64,000 bases of DNA from Acidobacteriota bacterium (GTDB lineage: Bacteria; Acidobacteriota; Terriglobia; Terriglobales; Acidobacteriaceae): positions 1 to 64,000 of the forward strand of contig QIAN01000369.1 in NCBI GenBank assembly GCA_003225005.1. Direction: 5' to 3'. Both the position numbers and the translations under genes were made by a program. How positions within the stretch are numbered: position 1 is the first letter of the stretch; every line of letters begins with the position of its first letter. The notes beneath the pieces are model-generated. The model saw nothing but the letters and a program-made list of their open reading frames with translations. It ran no database searches and had not been told where the DNA came from. Below, piece by piece: positions 36,687 to 45,209 of this stretch.

Positions 36687-36933
36687 GTGCCCACGGTAAC
36701 CTCAAAAGGGCAAGTCACCATCCCAAGTACGCGGGCGCGCCGCGCTCGGGGTCGACGATGGAGATCGCATTGAATTCGTGGAAGTGGAAAAGGGGCAATT
36801 CGTCATCGTCGCCGCCACTCGCTCAGTGCAGGAGCTGAAAGGGCTGTTTCGAGGCAAGCGAACCAAGCCAGTGTCGAATGCAGAGATGAACGCCGCCATC
36901 GCGAGGCGCGCGCATCCGGATCCCGATGATTGA
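36687..36933 (+). pseudogene. AbrB/MazE-like antitoxin, frameshifted
   Basis: The first codons from GTG 36687 read PTVTSKGQVTIP, the swapped-hairpin DNA-binding start of AbrB-family antitoxins. The frame then shifts near 36726, and the rest continues one frame over as VRGRAALGVDDGDRIEFVEV and later FRGKRTKPVSNAEMNAAIARR, ending at TGA 36931. Without the shift this would be a normal antitoxin of about 82 residues. The stop lies 6 nt before the toxin ATG, the usual layout. As written, only a short DNA-binding fragment, or a product of ribosomal frameshifting, could be made. Confidence 0.75.
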
Positions 36934-36939
36934 GCAGCT

Positions 36940-37335
36940 ATGATCGGCCTCGATACGAACATTGTCGTCCGCTATCTTACTCACGACGATCCCAGCCAAG
37001 CGACCGCAGCGGTGACAGTGACGGACTCACCGTCCTCGGATTCACCCGGGTTCCTTTCCCTGATGGTCATCGCGCAACTGGTTTGGGTGTTGGAGGCCTC
37101 ATACCGTTTCAAGAAGAAAGAAATCGAGCAGGTTCTGGAGACCCTGTTGCGGAGCAAGGAACTGGTTCTTGGGCGAGCGGAAATTGTGTCGCAAGCATTG
37201 CGGAAGTTCAGCGCCAGCCGCACCGACTTCGGCGATTGCCTGATCGAGCGTTGCGGCCACGCGGCGGAATGCAAACACACCGTCCCCTTCGACCGGAATG
37301 CCGCGACAGGTGCTGGCATGCGCCTGCTGGGCTGA
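36940..37335 (+). CDS. VapC-like PIN-domain toxin ribonuclease
   Basis: A 131-residue PIN domain. The four acidic metal ligands are in MIGLDTNIVVRYL (Asp), WVLEASY (Glu), ASRTDFGDCLIER (Asp) and HTVPFDRNAA (Asp). VapC toxins cleave tRNA or rRNA when free of their antitoxin. The reading frame is intact even though the upstream antitoxin is frameshifted, which raises the question of how the cell tolerates it. Confidence 0.87.
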   Translation: MIGLDTNIVVRYLTHDDPSQATAAVTVTDSPSSDSPGFLSLMVIAQLVWVLEASYRFKKKEIEQVLETLLRSKELVLGRAEIVSQALRKFSASRTDFGDCLIERCGHAAECKHTVPFDRNAATGAGMRLLG

Positions 37336-37348
37336 TCGGCCTCTTGGT

Positions 37349-39505
37349 TCAGCGGAACGACTGACACTCTGCGGCGTCGATCGAACCCGTCGACCCGCCG
37401 AACCAGCTCTCCACCACCTGCATCTCCGTCGTCTTCTTGTAATTCGGCAGGCTCTCCATAAACACGCGTCCGTACTGCTTCTTCAGAATGCGGTTGTCGA
37501 GTAGCACCAGCAGGCCGCGATCCTGCAGCGACCGGATCAGCCTTCCGAAGCCTTGTTTCAGCGTGATGACTGCAGAGGGCACCTGATATTGAAAGAATGC
37601 GTTGCCTCCGTTGGCGTCAATCGCTTTCACCCGCGCGGCCACCACCGGATCGCCGGGCACCGCGAACGGCAGGCGGTCAATAATCACGCAACTGAGTTGC
37701 TCGCCCTGCACGTCCACGCCCTGCCAGAATGACGACGTGGCGCACAGAACGGCGTTTGGCGTCAGGCGGAACTCCTCGAGCAGCGCGCTTTTCGGGGCGT
37801 CTCCCTGCTTGAGCAGAGGAAATTCCAACACCCCCAGCAGGCGCTGGTAAATTTCGTTCATCTGCGCGTAGCTGGTGAACAGAACGAAGGCGCGTCCGCG
37901 GGTAATCTCAAGCAGCTTGCGTACGCGTTCCGCCGCCAGGGTGACAAACTGCGGCGTGCGGGGATCGGGCAGGTCCGGCGGAACGTAGAAAAGCGCCTGC
38001 GTTTCATAATCGAAGTGCGAAGGCAGCACCGACTCACGTGCATGCTCAATTCCTAGACGCTGCCGGATATATTCAAAGCCCCCGCCAACAGCCAGCGTCG
38101 CGGAAGCGAGTACGGCACAATCGAGTTTCGACCACAGGCACTCCCGCAGGATGGGGGCTACGTCAATCGGCGTGGCTTGAACAAAGACATTGGTTCGGCC
38201 CCGAGCGGCGCCCTCGGACCGTAAAACCCCATTGCCGGAGTGCTTGCTGTCGCCACGGCTGACGCCGTTGCCTTCGCGACCGACTCCCCCGCCTCCCCTC
38301 CGGCGCTCGATCCAGAAGACGGTGTTGCGATCGTCGGATTCCATCGCGAAGCCGAGTTGCACTTGAATTTCCTGAGCCCGGCGCGCAAAATTGAACACTT
38401 CTTCAGGTTTCTGCGGCAAATTCTCCAGTTCGCCCGCGAGCCGGGTCAGCGCCCGGTTGAAAGCTAGAAATTCGTCGCCATTTTCCTCCAGGAATTCGCG
38501 GCGCGTGTCGAAGGCAAATCGTCCTTCTCCCGTCGGCAACAGCGAAAAGAAAAATTGCGAGCGCTCGCGCAAACTGCCCAGCGCTCCGGATAGCGACGCC
38601 GAAAGCATTCGGTGGTGCTGGAGCGAAGCCTCGACGTCTCGTGCCAGCTCCTCGACTCGCAGGTTGCTGACGGATATGCCAAAGTAATTCCCGGCCACGA
38701 CTTCCAACTCGTGCGCCTCATCAAAAATTACCGCTCCCACCTCGGGCAGGATACCCGCCTCGGGCGCGCCGTCCGCAGCCTGCTTGATGGCGAGATCAGC
38801 GAAAAATAAGTGATGGTTGACGATGATGATGTCGCTCTCCATCGCCCGTCGACGCATTTCGGTGATGAAGCACCGTCCCCACTGGCTGCAATTCCGACCA
38901 ATGCAGGCGTCGGAACGCGCGTCCAGTTTATGCCAGAGGGCGCTTGCTTCGGGAAGTTCCGCCAGTTCGGCTCGGTCTCCCGTTTGCGTGGTTTTTTCCC
39001 ATGCAGCGATGGCGCTGTATTGCTCAATTTCTTGCAGACCGCTGAGCACAGGCTGGGCGGTGAGGTCGTAGAGTTTCTTGCGGCATAGATAATTGTTCCG
39101 GCCCTTCATATAGCACACCGAAAGTTTGCGCGCCTTGTCTCCTTCCACCGGAACCCCAAACAGCGTGTGCTCGAGAAATGGGATGTCTTTGTTGAAGAGC
39201 TGTTCCTGCAGATTCTTGGTGCCGGTGGAGATGATCACTCGCTTGCCCGAGCGAATCACGGGCAGCAGATAGGCCAGCGTTTTTCCCGTCCCGGTGCCAG
39301 CTTCCACAATCAAGTGACGCCTTTCTTCGAGCGCCTGCTCGACGGCTTGCGCCATCTGCAACTGTCCGCGGCGGAATTCATACGCCGGATGCGTGCGCGC
39401 GAGCACTCCGCCCGGGGCGAAAAACTGGTAGAGCGATGCTTGTTGACCACCGGGCGCGGCCGGGCTCGCGGTTGCGGGAGACGCGGGCTGGGAACTCAAA
39501 GCCAT
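37349..39505 (-). CDS. DinG/XPD-like ATP-dependent DNA helicase
   Basis: A 718-residue superfamily 2 helicase. Walker A is VEAGTGTGKTLAYLLP near residue 58. Iron-sulfur cysteines are in SVCYMKGRNNYLC and CIGRNCSQWGRC, and the DEAH box is VIFDEAHELE. Motifs V and VI are near the C-terminus (SFWQGVDVQGEQ, KQGFGRLIRS). DinG unwinds 5'-tailed DNA, R-loops and D-loops. The ATG at 39505 was chosen; the frame is open 180 codons further but overlaps der, reads unlike any helicase there, and a TATTAT -10-like box lies just upstream of the ATG. Confidence 0.9.
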   Translation of the reverse strand: MALSSQPASPATASPAAPGGQQASLYQFFAPGGVLARTHPAYEFRRGQLQMAQAVEQALEERRHLIVEAGTGTGKTLAYLLPVIRSGKRVIISTGTKNLQEQLFNKDIPFLEHTLFGVPVEGDKARKLSVCYMKGRNNYLCRKKLYDLTAQPVLSGLQEIEQYSAIAAWEKTTQTGDRAELAELPEASALWHKLDARSDACIGRNCSQWGRCFITEMRRRAMESDIIIVNHHLFFADLAIKQAADGAPEAGILPEVGAVIFDEAHELEVVAGNYFGISVSNLRVEELARDVEASLQHHRMLSASLSGALGSLRERSQFFFSLLPTGEGRFAFDTRREFLEENGDEFLAFNRALTRLAGELENLPQKPEEVFNFARRAQEIQVQLGFAMESDDRNTVFWIERRRGGGGVGREGNGVSRGDSKHSGNGVLRSEGAARGRTNVFVQATPIDVAPILRECLWSKLDCAVLASATLAVGGGFEYIRQRLGIEHARESVLPSHFDYETQALFYVPPDLPDPRTPQFVTLAAERVRKLLEITRGRAFVLFTSYAQMNEIYQRLLGVLEFPLLKQGDAPKSALLEEFRLTPNAVLCATSSFWQGVDVQGEQLSCVIIDRLPFAVPGDPVVAARVKAIDANGGNAFFQYQVPSAVITLKQGFGRLIRSLQDRGLLVLLDNRILKKQYGRVFMESLPNYKKTTEMQVVESWFGGSTGSIDAAECQSFR

Positions 39506-39585
39506 AGGAGTCTCTATAATACGAGTTCCGGACCGCATGCATCGGCAATGTTCGTGCAAACACTCGTTGGATCTTCGACCCAGCC

Positions 39586-39603
39586 GGACAGCCGAGACTG
39601 TCC
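39586..39603. repeat. REP-related hairpin before der
   Basis: GGACAG-CCGAGA-CTGTCC has 6-bp arms and shares GGACAGCCGAG with the REP-like units at 11104 and 20089. It ends 4 nt before the GTG start of der and would mask the ribosome site if transcribed. Confidence 0.5.
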
Positions 39604-39607
39604 CTAG

Positions 39608-41107
39608 GTGATCGCTTTGACCCGACCCACTTACCACTCGACCAGCACTCTGGCAGCAACAGAGACCGGCCTTCCGACCCTGGCTATCGTAGGGCGGCCC
39701 AATGTGGGCAAGTCCACGCTGTTCAATCGCATCGTTGGCTCCCGTCGCGCCATTGTGGGTGACGAGCCCGGCATTACGCGTGACCGTTTGTACGGCGAGG
39801 CGGAATGGCGCGGGCGGCGGCTGCGCATCGTTGATACCGGCGGCATTATCCCGGAAGACAGAGAATTCATTCCTTCGGAGATTTACCGGCAGGCGCGGGT
39901 TGCGCTCGAGGAAGCCGCTGCCATCGTCATGGTTGTGGACGGCCGCAGCGAACCCGCGGCGCCTGATCTGGAACTCGCACGGCTCATGCGCAAGACTGGC
40001 CGCCCGCTGTTTCTCGCAGTCAACAAAGTGGATACGGCCAAGCAAGCATCATTGCCCGATGAATTTCATGGCTTGGGAATCCGGGATATGTTCCCGGTTT
40101 CGGCAGAGCATGGACGGGGCGTGGATGATCTGCTGGACGCGATCCTTGAAGTCGTGCCCGAGGCCAAAGAACAGACCACAGAGGACACAGAGGTCACGGA
40201 GGAAGCGACGGGCCCTGGCATTGGTGAGGGCGAAGACGCGGCGGATTCAGAAGTTGCTGCGCCTCACGAGACTAAAGTCGCGATCATCGGCCATCCCAAC
40301 GTTGGCAAGTCCACGCTGCTAAATGCGCTTACTTCGTCCGACCGCGCGATTGTTTCGCCTATTCCCGGCACAACCCGCGACGCAGTGGATGAGATTGTCG
40401 AGCGCAACGGACGGCAGTTTCGCTTCATTGATACCGCCGGCATTCGGCGCAAGGGCAAGACTCACCTGATGGCGGAAAAGCTATCTGTGGTAATGGCGCG
40501 CAAACATCTGGAAGGCGCTGACATCGCTCTGCTGGTGATTGACGCGACCGAGGGTGTCAACCAGCTGGACGCTGCCATCGCCGGCTACGCCCACGAGAGT
40601 GGGCGCTCCATCATCATCGTCGTCAACAAGTGGGATTTGGTGACCAACGGCGAGCAAAAAACCGGCCGCCCATCGAAGGCTTCGCGGATCCGGGAAAGCA
40701 AGCACCCTGGCGACCGTGCTGCCTATGAAGAGCGCCTGCGCTACGACCTCAAGTTTCTGAGCTACGCGCCGGTGGTCTTCGTCGCGGCAAATACTGGCAA
40801 GGGGGTCGAGAAAATCTTCTCACTGATCGAGGAAGTCGCCACCGAACGCCGCAAACGTGTCACTACTTCACAGATGAATCGCTTCATCGAGCGTGTGGAC
40901 TTCGAGCGTGCTTCAGTCCCCATGCGACAGCGCGTGAAGATTCTCTACATGACGCAAGCCTCAGTCGCGCCGCCTACGTTCGTTCTCTTCACCAATCGCG
41001 CCGTAAAGCTGCATTTTTCCTACCAGCGATTTCTGGAAAACCAGATTCGGCAGGTCTTCGGGTTTGTAGGCACGCCGATTTGGATCAAGAATAGAGCAAG
41101 AAACTAG
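39608..41107 (+). CDS. der: Ribosome biogenesis GTPase Der
   Basis: A 499-residue double-GTPase needed for 50S assembly. The first G domain has GRPNVGKSTLFNRI, DTGG and NKVD. The second has GHPNVGKSTLLNAL, DTAGIRRKGK and NKWD. A KH-like C-terminal domain follows (RFIERVDFERASVPMRQR). The linker between G domains is long and acidic; its first part (TTEDTEVTEE) is encoded by a dispersed repeat. The GTG start at 39608 is the first possible; the true start might be a few codons later, since conserved sequence begins at about residue 20. Confidence 0.93.
   Translation: MIALTRPTYHSTSTLAATETGLPTLAIVGRPNVGKSTLFNRIVGSRRAIVGDEPGITRDRLYGEAEWRGRRLRIVDTGGIIPEDREFIPSEIYRQARVALEEAAAIVMVVDGRSEPAAPDLELARLMRKTGRPLFLAVNKVDTAKQASLPDEFHGLGIRDMFPVSAEHGRGVDDLLDAILEVVPEAKEQTTEDTEVTEEATGPGIGEGEDAADSEVAAPHETKVAIIGHPNVGKSTLLNALTSSDRAIVSPIPGTTRDAVDEIVERNGRQFRFIDTAGIRRKGKTHLMAEKLSVVMARKHLEGADIALLVIDATEGVNQLDAAIAGYAHESGRSIIIVVNKWDLVTNGEQKTGRPSKASRIRESKHPGDRAAYEERLRYDLKFLSYAPVVFVAANTGKGVEKIFSLIEEVATERRKRVTTSQMNRFIERVDFERASVPMRQRVKILYMTQASVAPPTFVLFTNRAVKLHFSYQRFLENQIRQVFGFVGTPIWIKNRARN
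40175..40205 (+). repeat. CACAGAGGACACAGAGG-type repeat inside der
   Basis: ACCACAGAGGACACAGAGGT then CACGGAGGAAG forms a degenerate tandem of CACAGAGG units and encodes TTEDTEVTEE in the Der linker. The same word is common between genes in many soil bacteria; shorter relatives are near 2658, 35070 and 52300. Confidence 0.65.
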
Positions 41108-41125
41108 ATCCCGCTCTCGGTTTCC

Positions 41126-41495
41126 CTATCTCCAAAGCTTGTGGGCTTCTATCCCCCGACCAAATCTCTCTCCCTTTGTCAGCAGGCCTACCCGCTGCAC
41201 GCCGGCGTGGCGCGCCACGTCAATCACATCGGCCACGTCCTGGAAATCAACGTCGTCGTCTCCACGCACGAACACGACTTTCTCGGCTCGCTTTAGGAAG
41301 ATCTCAGCCAGTCGCGCTTCTAAGTCATCCCTCTTAACCTGCTCTCCATTGATTTTCAGCGCGGGAGGCTGACCTTCGCGGTCCACACCAGTTGGTCACG
41401 ATGGTCCGCGATTGCTTTTGCTCCGGAGTCTGCGGTGTCTGCGGTTGAGGAATCTGCACCCTTTCTCCCTTGTCCTGCTCCATCGCCACCACCCC
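41126..41495 (-). pseudogene. ExbD/TolR biopolymer transport protein remnant
   Basis: The minus-strand frame ending at 41126 is the periplasmic C-terminal part of an ExbD-like protein (PALKINGEQVKRDDLEARLA, KVVFVRGDDDVDFQDVADVI, AGVQRVGLLTK). Upstream, in another frame, lies GVVAMEQDKGERVQIPQPQ ... SRTIVT, the linker normally just before it, so a shift lies near 41388. The N-terminal membrane helix with the essential Asp is absent; sequence resemblance ends near 41495. No exbB or tonB is adjacent. The gene cannot give a working energy-transducing subunit. Confidence 0.68.
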
Positions 41496-41604
41496 ATTTT
41501 GGCTACGGCTTCTTGCTATCCGTGTTGCGCCGTCCGCCACTTGCCATGCATGATGGAGGACGGTCGCGCCGGTGGAACACTGCGGCCCGGTAAAACAGCT
41601 GCCG

Positions 41605-42438
41605 ATGAATCGTCCTTCGCGAATACTACTCTGCGCTCTCTTCGCCTCATGGTTTTTCGTTTATGGCCTATCCTCCAGCGCGCGCGCCCAGGATAACTAC
41701 GAAATTCAGGTTTATGGCTACGATACCGTCGCCCCCCGCTCCACCATGGTGGAGATTCACTCTAACTTCACCGCCGAAGGCAGCAAGATGGTACAGGATG
41801 GCGTGCTGCCGTCGAACCACGCCGAACATGAGACGCTGGAAATCACGCAAGGAATCAACGATTGGGCGGAGTTGGGCTTTTACCTCTTCAGCAGCATTCA
41901 GCCCGATGGCGGCTGGCAGTGGGTGGGAGATCACATCCGACCGCGGGTGCGAGTGCCCCACTCCTGGCATTGGCCGGTGGGCGTGAGCTTGTCGAATGAA
42001 ATTGGCTACCAGCGGCGAGCGTTCTCTCCCGACACGTGGACTTGGGAAATACGGCCGATCATCGACAAGAAAATTGGACGTTGGTATCTGTCGTTCAATC
42101 CCGCGCTCGACCGTTCATTTCACGGTCCGGGCGTGAATCAAGGAGTGACATTCTCACCCAACGCGAAGTTTAGCTACGATTTCACGAAGAAGATTGCAGG
42201 CGGATTGGAGTACTACGCGGCTTACGGCTCACTCGCCGGATTCGATGCCTTGAAAGACCAGCAGCAACAGTTTTTCCCCAACATTGACGTCGATTTCGGG
42301 CCGCAGTGGGAGTTCAACTTCGGTGTCGGTGTGGGCACCACGCGCTCGACCGACCATCTCATCGTCAAATGCATTGTCGGACGGCGTTTTTCCTGGCCTC
42401 ACGGCCCTGGCGCGAAACTGAAAACCCCACATGACTAA
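41605..42438 (+). CDS. Secreted, probable outer-membrane beta-barrel protein
   Basis: A 277-residue protein with a signal peptide (residues 1-29, ending SSSARAQ). The rest alternates polar and aromatic residues in strands ending with aromatic positions (WAELGFYLFSS, VGVSLSNEIGYQRR, RWYLSFNPALDRSF, KIAGGLEYYAAYG, WEFNFGVGVGTT). It ends in a charged tail after VGRRFSWP. This pattern suits a small outer-membrane barrel. No known family or ligand was recognised. It stands alone, convergent with the next gene. Confidence 0.72.
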   Translation: MNRPSRILLCALFASWFFVYGLSSSARAQDNYEIQVYGYDTVAPRSTMVEIHSNFTAEGSKMVQDGVLPSNHAEHETLEITQGINDWAELGFYLFSSIQPDGGWQWVGDHIRPRVRVPHSWHWPVGVSLSNEIGYQRRAFSPDTWTWEIRPIIDKKIGRWYLSFNPALDRSFHGPGVNQGVTFSPNAKFSYDFTKKIAGGLEYYAAYGSLAGFDALKDQQQQFFPNIDVDFGPQWEFNFGVGVGTTRSTDHLIVKCIVGRRFSWPHGPGAKLKTPHD

Positions 42439-42485
42439 AAGGTTCCGGTCTCGCTGATGCATGGCTTCGCCGGAATGCACTCGCT

Positions 42486-43601
42486 CTAACTGATTGGCTC
42501 AGCGGAGGGTGGCAAGGGAGGCATTTCCGGAGGATTCGCCGGAGTCGGTGGAATCTCCGGTGCGGGCCGGGCCGGATACATCACCGCGCGGAGCGCGGGA
42601 TAGCGGCCGGCAAAGAAATAAATCGAATACGCCGGAAAGAATACAATTGCAGGCACGGAAAGCAGCGCGATCACATAAAAGAAGAAAGCCAGCACAACGC
42701 ATCCGGCTACCACGGCCAGCGTAATGGTTTGAACGTTCCAGATGAGGCCTGCCGTCTTGCCCGTCACAACTGCGGCCAGGCCGAGCGCTCCCACCGGAAT
42801 ACCTACCACCACGAGCAGAATTATCGATGCGATGCCAATCACGATTGCGGCCCCAATTGCCATCACAATTTTCATGCCGATGTAACCGGCATAGCCGCCC
42901 TTTTCCGCCTTAATCATGGGCCAAAGCCTTCGCCATCCCTCGATCGCATTAATATTCTCAAAAGCAAGTTGCGGCACCACGAAATCCTTGGTCAGGACAT
43001 AGATCACTGTCGTGGCGAGAATGAATAGCAGCAATACGAACAAAAGAACGGTGCCTCCCAGCACCAACGGCAAGATGTGATGACTGGGGTTTCTCAGCCA
43101 TCCAACGGCGAAGCCGAAGCCGAGAGGAATCCCCAGCAGCACAACCATCCCCATAATCATGGCCAGCATGTACAGAAGCTTCCACCAAAAGTACTTGATG
43201 CCAGGCTCCTGGCGGCGAACCCAAGCCTGGCGGATGCGACATTCCTTCGCGATGACGCTGTCGAATAGGACGAAGCGCATCACACTGCTTACGTATAACA
43301 AAACGATTCCCAGCACCAAGCCGCTTACCACCAGCACAGCAACAAGCGCTGCCAGCACTGCAGGATCCACTGCCGGGAATCCGGCATGCGTGAAATGCTG
43401 TTGAGGGGTCGGACGCGGGAAATTTTGGGGAACGTGGAAGTTGCATCCTCCGCCGGAGCCGAGCTCACCGGCGAGCAGTCCAACAAACGCGAGCCTCGTC
43501 CATTGACCGAAGCGCAAGGGCTTAAACAGTTGCTGCTTGGCGTGTTCGAAGGCTGGCGAAATCGCATCCACGGCAGAAATGGGCAAGCTCTCACCTCTCA
43601 A
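42486..43601 (-). CDS. Multispanning membrane protein of unknown function
   Basis: A 371-residue protein with six or so transmembrane segments (for example VLAALVAVLVVSGLVLGIVL, LLYMLAMIMGMVVLLGIPLG, VLLFVLLLFILATTVIYVLT). It has a soluble N-terminal stretch (ISPAFEHAKQQLFKPLRFGQ) and a Pro-rich C-terminal tail. The pattern of paired helices with an amphipathic segment (FENINAIEGWRRLWPMI) recalls DUF-type integral proteins linked to glycerophosphodiester phosphodiesterase membrane domains. No catalytic residues were recognised. Confidence 0.75.
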   Translation of the reverse strand: MRGESLPISAVDAISPAFEHAKQQLFKPLRFGQWTRLAFVGLLAGELGSGGGCNFHVPQNFPRPTPQQHFTHAGFPAVDPAVLAALVAVLVVSGLVLGIVLLYVSSVMRFVLFDSVIAKECRIRQAWVRRQEPGIKYFWWKLLYMLAMIMGMVVLLGIPLGFGFAVGWLRNPSHHILPLVLGGTVLLFVLLLFILATTVIYVLTKDFVVPQLAFENINAIEGWRRLWPMIKAEKGGYAGYIGMKIVMAIGAAIVIGIASIILLVVVGIPVGALGLAAVVTGKTAGLIWNVQTITLAVVAGCVVLAFFFYVIALLSVPAIVFFPAYSIYFFAGRYPALRAVMYPARPAPEIPPTPANPPEMPPLPPSAEPIS

Positions 43602-43689
43602 CCAAGTGACTTGGCAGCAAGGTACTGCGAAGCGTGCGCTGGGTCAAATGAATTCTAACGAATTCTAAGTGCTAACTCGACACCGCCGA

Positions 43690-43834
43690 TTACTCGTAGC
43701 CCAGCGCCTCGACTGGATCCAGCTTCGACGCACGCATCGCGGAACCAGCCCGCTGATCACGCCAACCATCAAAAGCGCCATCGTCGAGAGCAGCATGGTC
43801 GCCATCAAGATTCGCAGGCGAATATCGCCCTGGC
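43690..43834 (-). pseudogene. ABC permease (FtsX/MacB) C-terminal remnant
   Basis: The minus strand just after trmFO encodes MATMLLSTMALLMVGVISGL, the last helix of an FtsX-type permease. A one-base shift later comes its classical ending AMRASKLDPVEALGYE and a TAA at 43690. Only about 45 codons are left; the rest of the gene has been lost where trmFO now ends. Confidence 0.66.
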
Positions 43835-43835
43835 T

Positions 43836-45200
43836 TTATCGGGCTGCCGAAACCAACTCGGTCTTCTCGGCCCAAATTTCAAACTCCCGCAACGCGAGCT
43901 CGCACTGCAGCCGGTGCCGCTGTTTTCGGTCGCGAATCTTCGCTTCGAGCGCGGGCAGCAAATCAAACGTGATATTCGCGGGCTGAAAGTTCTTGGCATC
44001 GGCGTGAGTCACGTAGTGGGTCAACGATCCCAAAGCCGTGGCCCGCGGCGGAGCCACAGGCGCACCTCCTGAAGCCAGCGCAGCGGCGTGCATGCCGGCA
44101 ATCAACCCGGTCGCAATCGATTCCACATATCCTTCGACCCCGCAAATCTGCCCGGCGAACAGCACATGCGGATGCTCTTTCATCTGCAGCGTCTCCCGCA
44201 GCAGAGTCGGCGAATTGATATAAGTGTTGCGATGTATCTGCCCGTAGCGCAGAAAGCGCGCATTCTCCAGCCCCGGAATCAGCCGCAGCACGCGCGCCTG
44301 CTCGCCGAATTTCAAGTGATTCTGGAAGCCGACCAGATTGTAGGAATCCGCTCGCAGATTTTCCTGCCGTAACTGCACCACGGCATAGGGCATTCGGCCC
44401 GTCCGCGGATCCTTCAGTCCCACCGGCTTCATAGGTCCAAACCGCAACGTGTCGCGACCACGCCGCGCAATTTCCTCGATGGGCAGACAACTTTCAAAAT
44501 AATTAAGCTTTTCCCAATCGCGCTCTTCAACTGACTGAGCCGCCAGCAGCGCATCGTAAAAGCGGTCGTACTCTTCCTTGGTCATGGGACAATTGATATA
44601 GTCCGCTGATCCCTTGTCATAACGAGCCGCCATGTACACGCGTGACCGGTCAATCGAATCTGCTTCCGCTATCGGACTGATCGAATCGTAGAAGTACAAA
44701 TTGCGCGGAGCGGATATTCCCCTCTGATCGTTTGATGGCGAAGGTGGCTGGCTCAGCCGGAGAATTTCCTGCGCCAACGCATCCGAGGTCAGCGGCCCAG
44801 TGGCGATGATCGTAATAGCGTCTTCCTGAATGTTCGTTGCTTCTTCGCGCCGAATTACAATGCGTGGCTCGTGCGAAATTGCTTCCGTCACTTTCGCGGC
44901 AAACACTACGCGATCCACCGCCAAGGCATGCCCTGCTGGAACCGCGCACGACCGTGCAATCTCCATCAGCAACGAGCCCGCTCGCCGCATTTCTTCTTTA
45001 AGCAACCAGGGCGCAGCATTATCCCTGTCGGATTTGAGCGAATTCGAGCACACCAGCTCGGCAAAATCGGCCGTTTGGTGCGCAGGAGTGGAGCGCACCG
45101 GCCGCATCTCGCATAACTCGACCTCTACTCCCCGCCGCGCGCACTGCCACGCCGCTTCTGAACCAGCCAATCCCGCCCCGATGATTTTGATGGGTCGCAT
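43836..45200 (-). CDS. trmFO: Folate/FAD-dependent tRNA (uracil-5-)-methyltransferase TrmFO
   Basis: A 454-residue flavoprotein that makes ribothymidine at position 54 of tRNA using methylenetetrahydrofolate. The FAD motif is KIIGAGLAGSEAAWQCA at the N-terminus, followed by CEMRPVRSTPAHQT. Further conserved parts are LVCSNSLKSD, NYFESCLPIEEIARRG and YVESIATGLIAGMHAA. Length fits the family. Its stop lies 2 bp from the ABC permease remnant. Confidence 0.95.
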   Translation of the reverse strand: MRPIKIIGAGLAGSEAAWQCARRGVEVELCEMRPVRSTPAHQTADFAELVCSNSLKSDRDNAAPWLLKEEMRRAGSLLMEIARSCAVPAGHALAVDRVVFAAKVTEAISHEPRIVIRREEATNIQEDAITIIATGPLTSDALAQEILRLSQPPSPSNDQRGISAPRNLYFYDSISPIAEADSIDRSRVYMAARYDKGSADYINCPMTKEEYDRFYDALLAAQSVEERDWEKLNYFESCLPIEEIARRGRDTLRFGPMKPVGLKDPRTGRMPYAVVQLRQENLRADSYNLVGFQNHLKFGEQARVLRLIPGLENARFLRYGQIHRNTYINSPTLLRETLQMKEHPHVLFAGQICGVEGYVESIATGLIAGMHAAALASGGAPVAPPRATALGSLTHYVTHADAKNFQPANITFDLLPALEAKIRDRKQRHRLQCELALREFEIWAEKTELVSAAR

Positions 45201-45209
45201 CTTTCTAAC

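Noticed and set aside
39506-40045. 180-codon N-terminal extension of the DinG-like helicase
   Set aside because: It lies antisense to der, has no helicase resemblance, and a good ATG with an upstream -10-like box is present at 39505.
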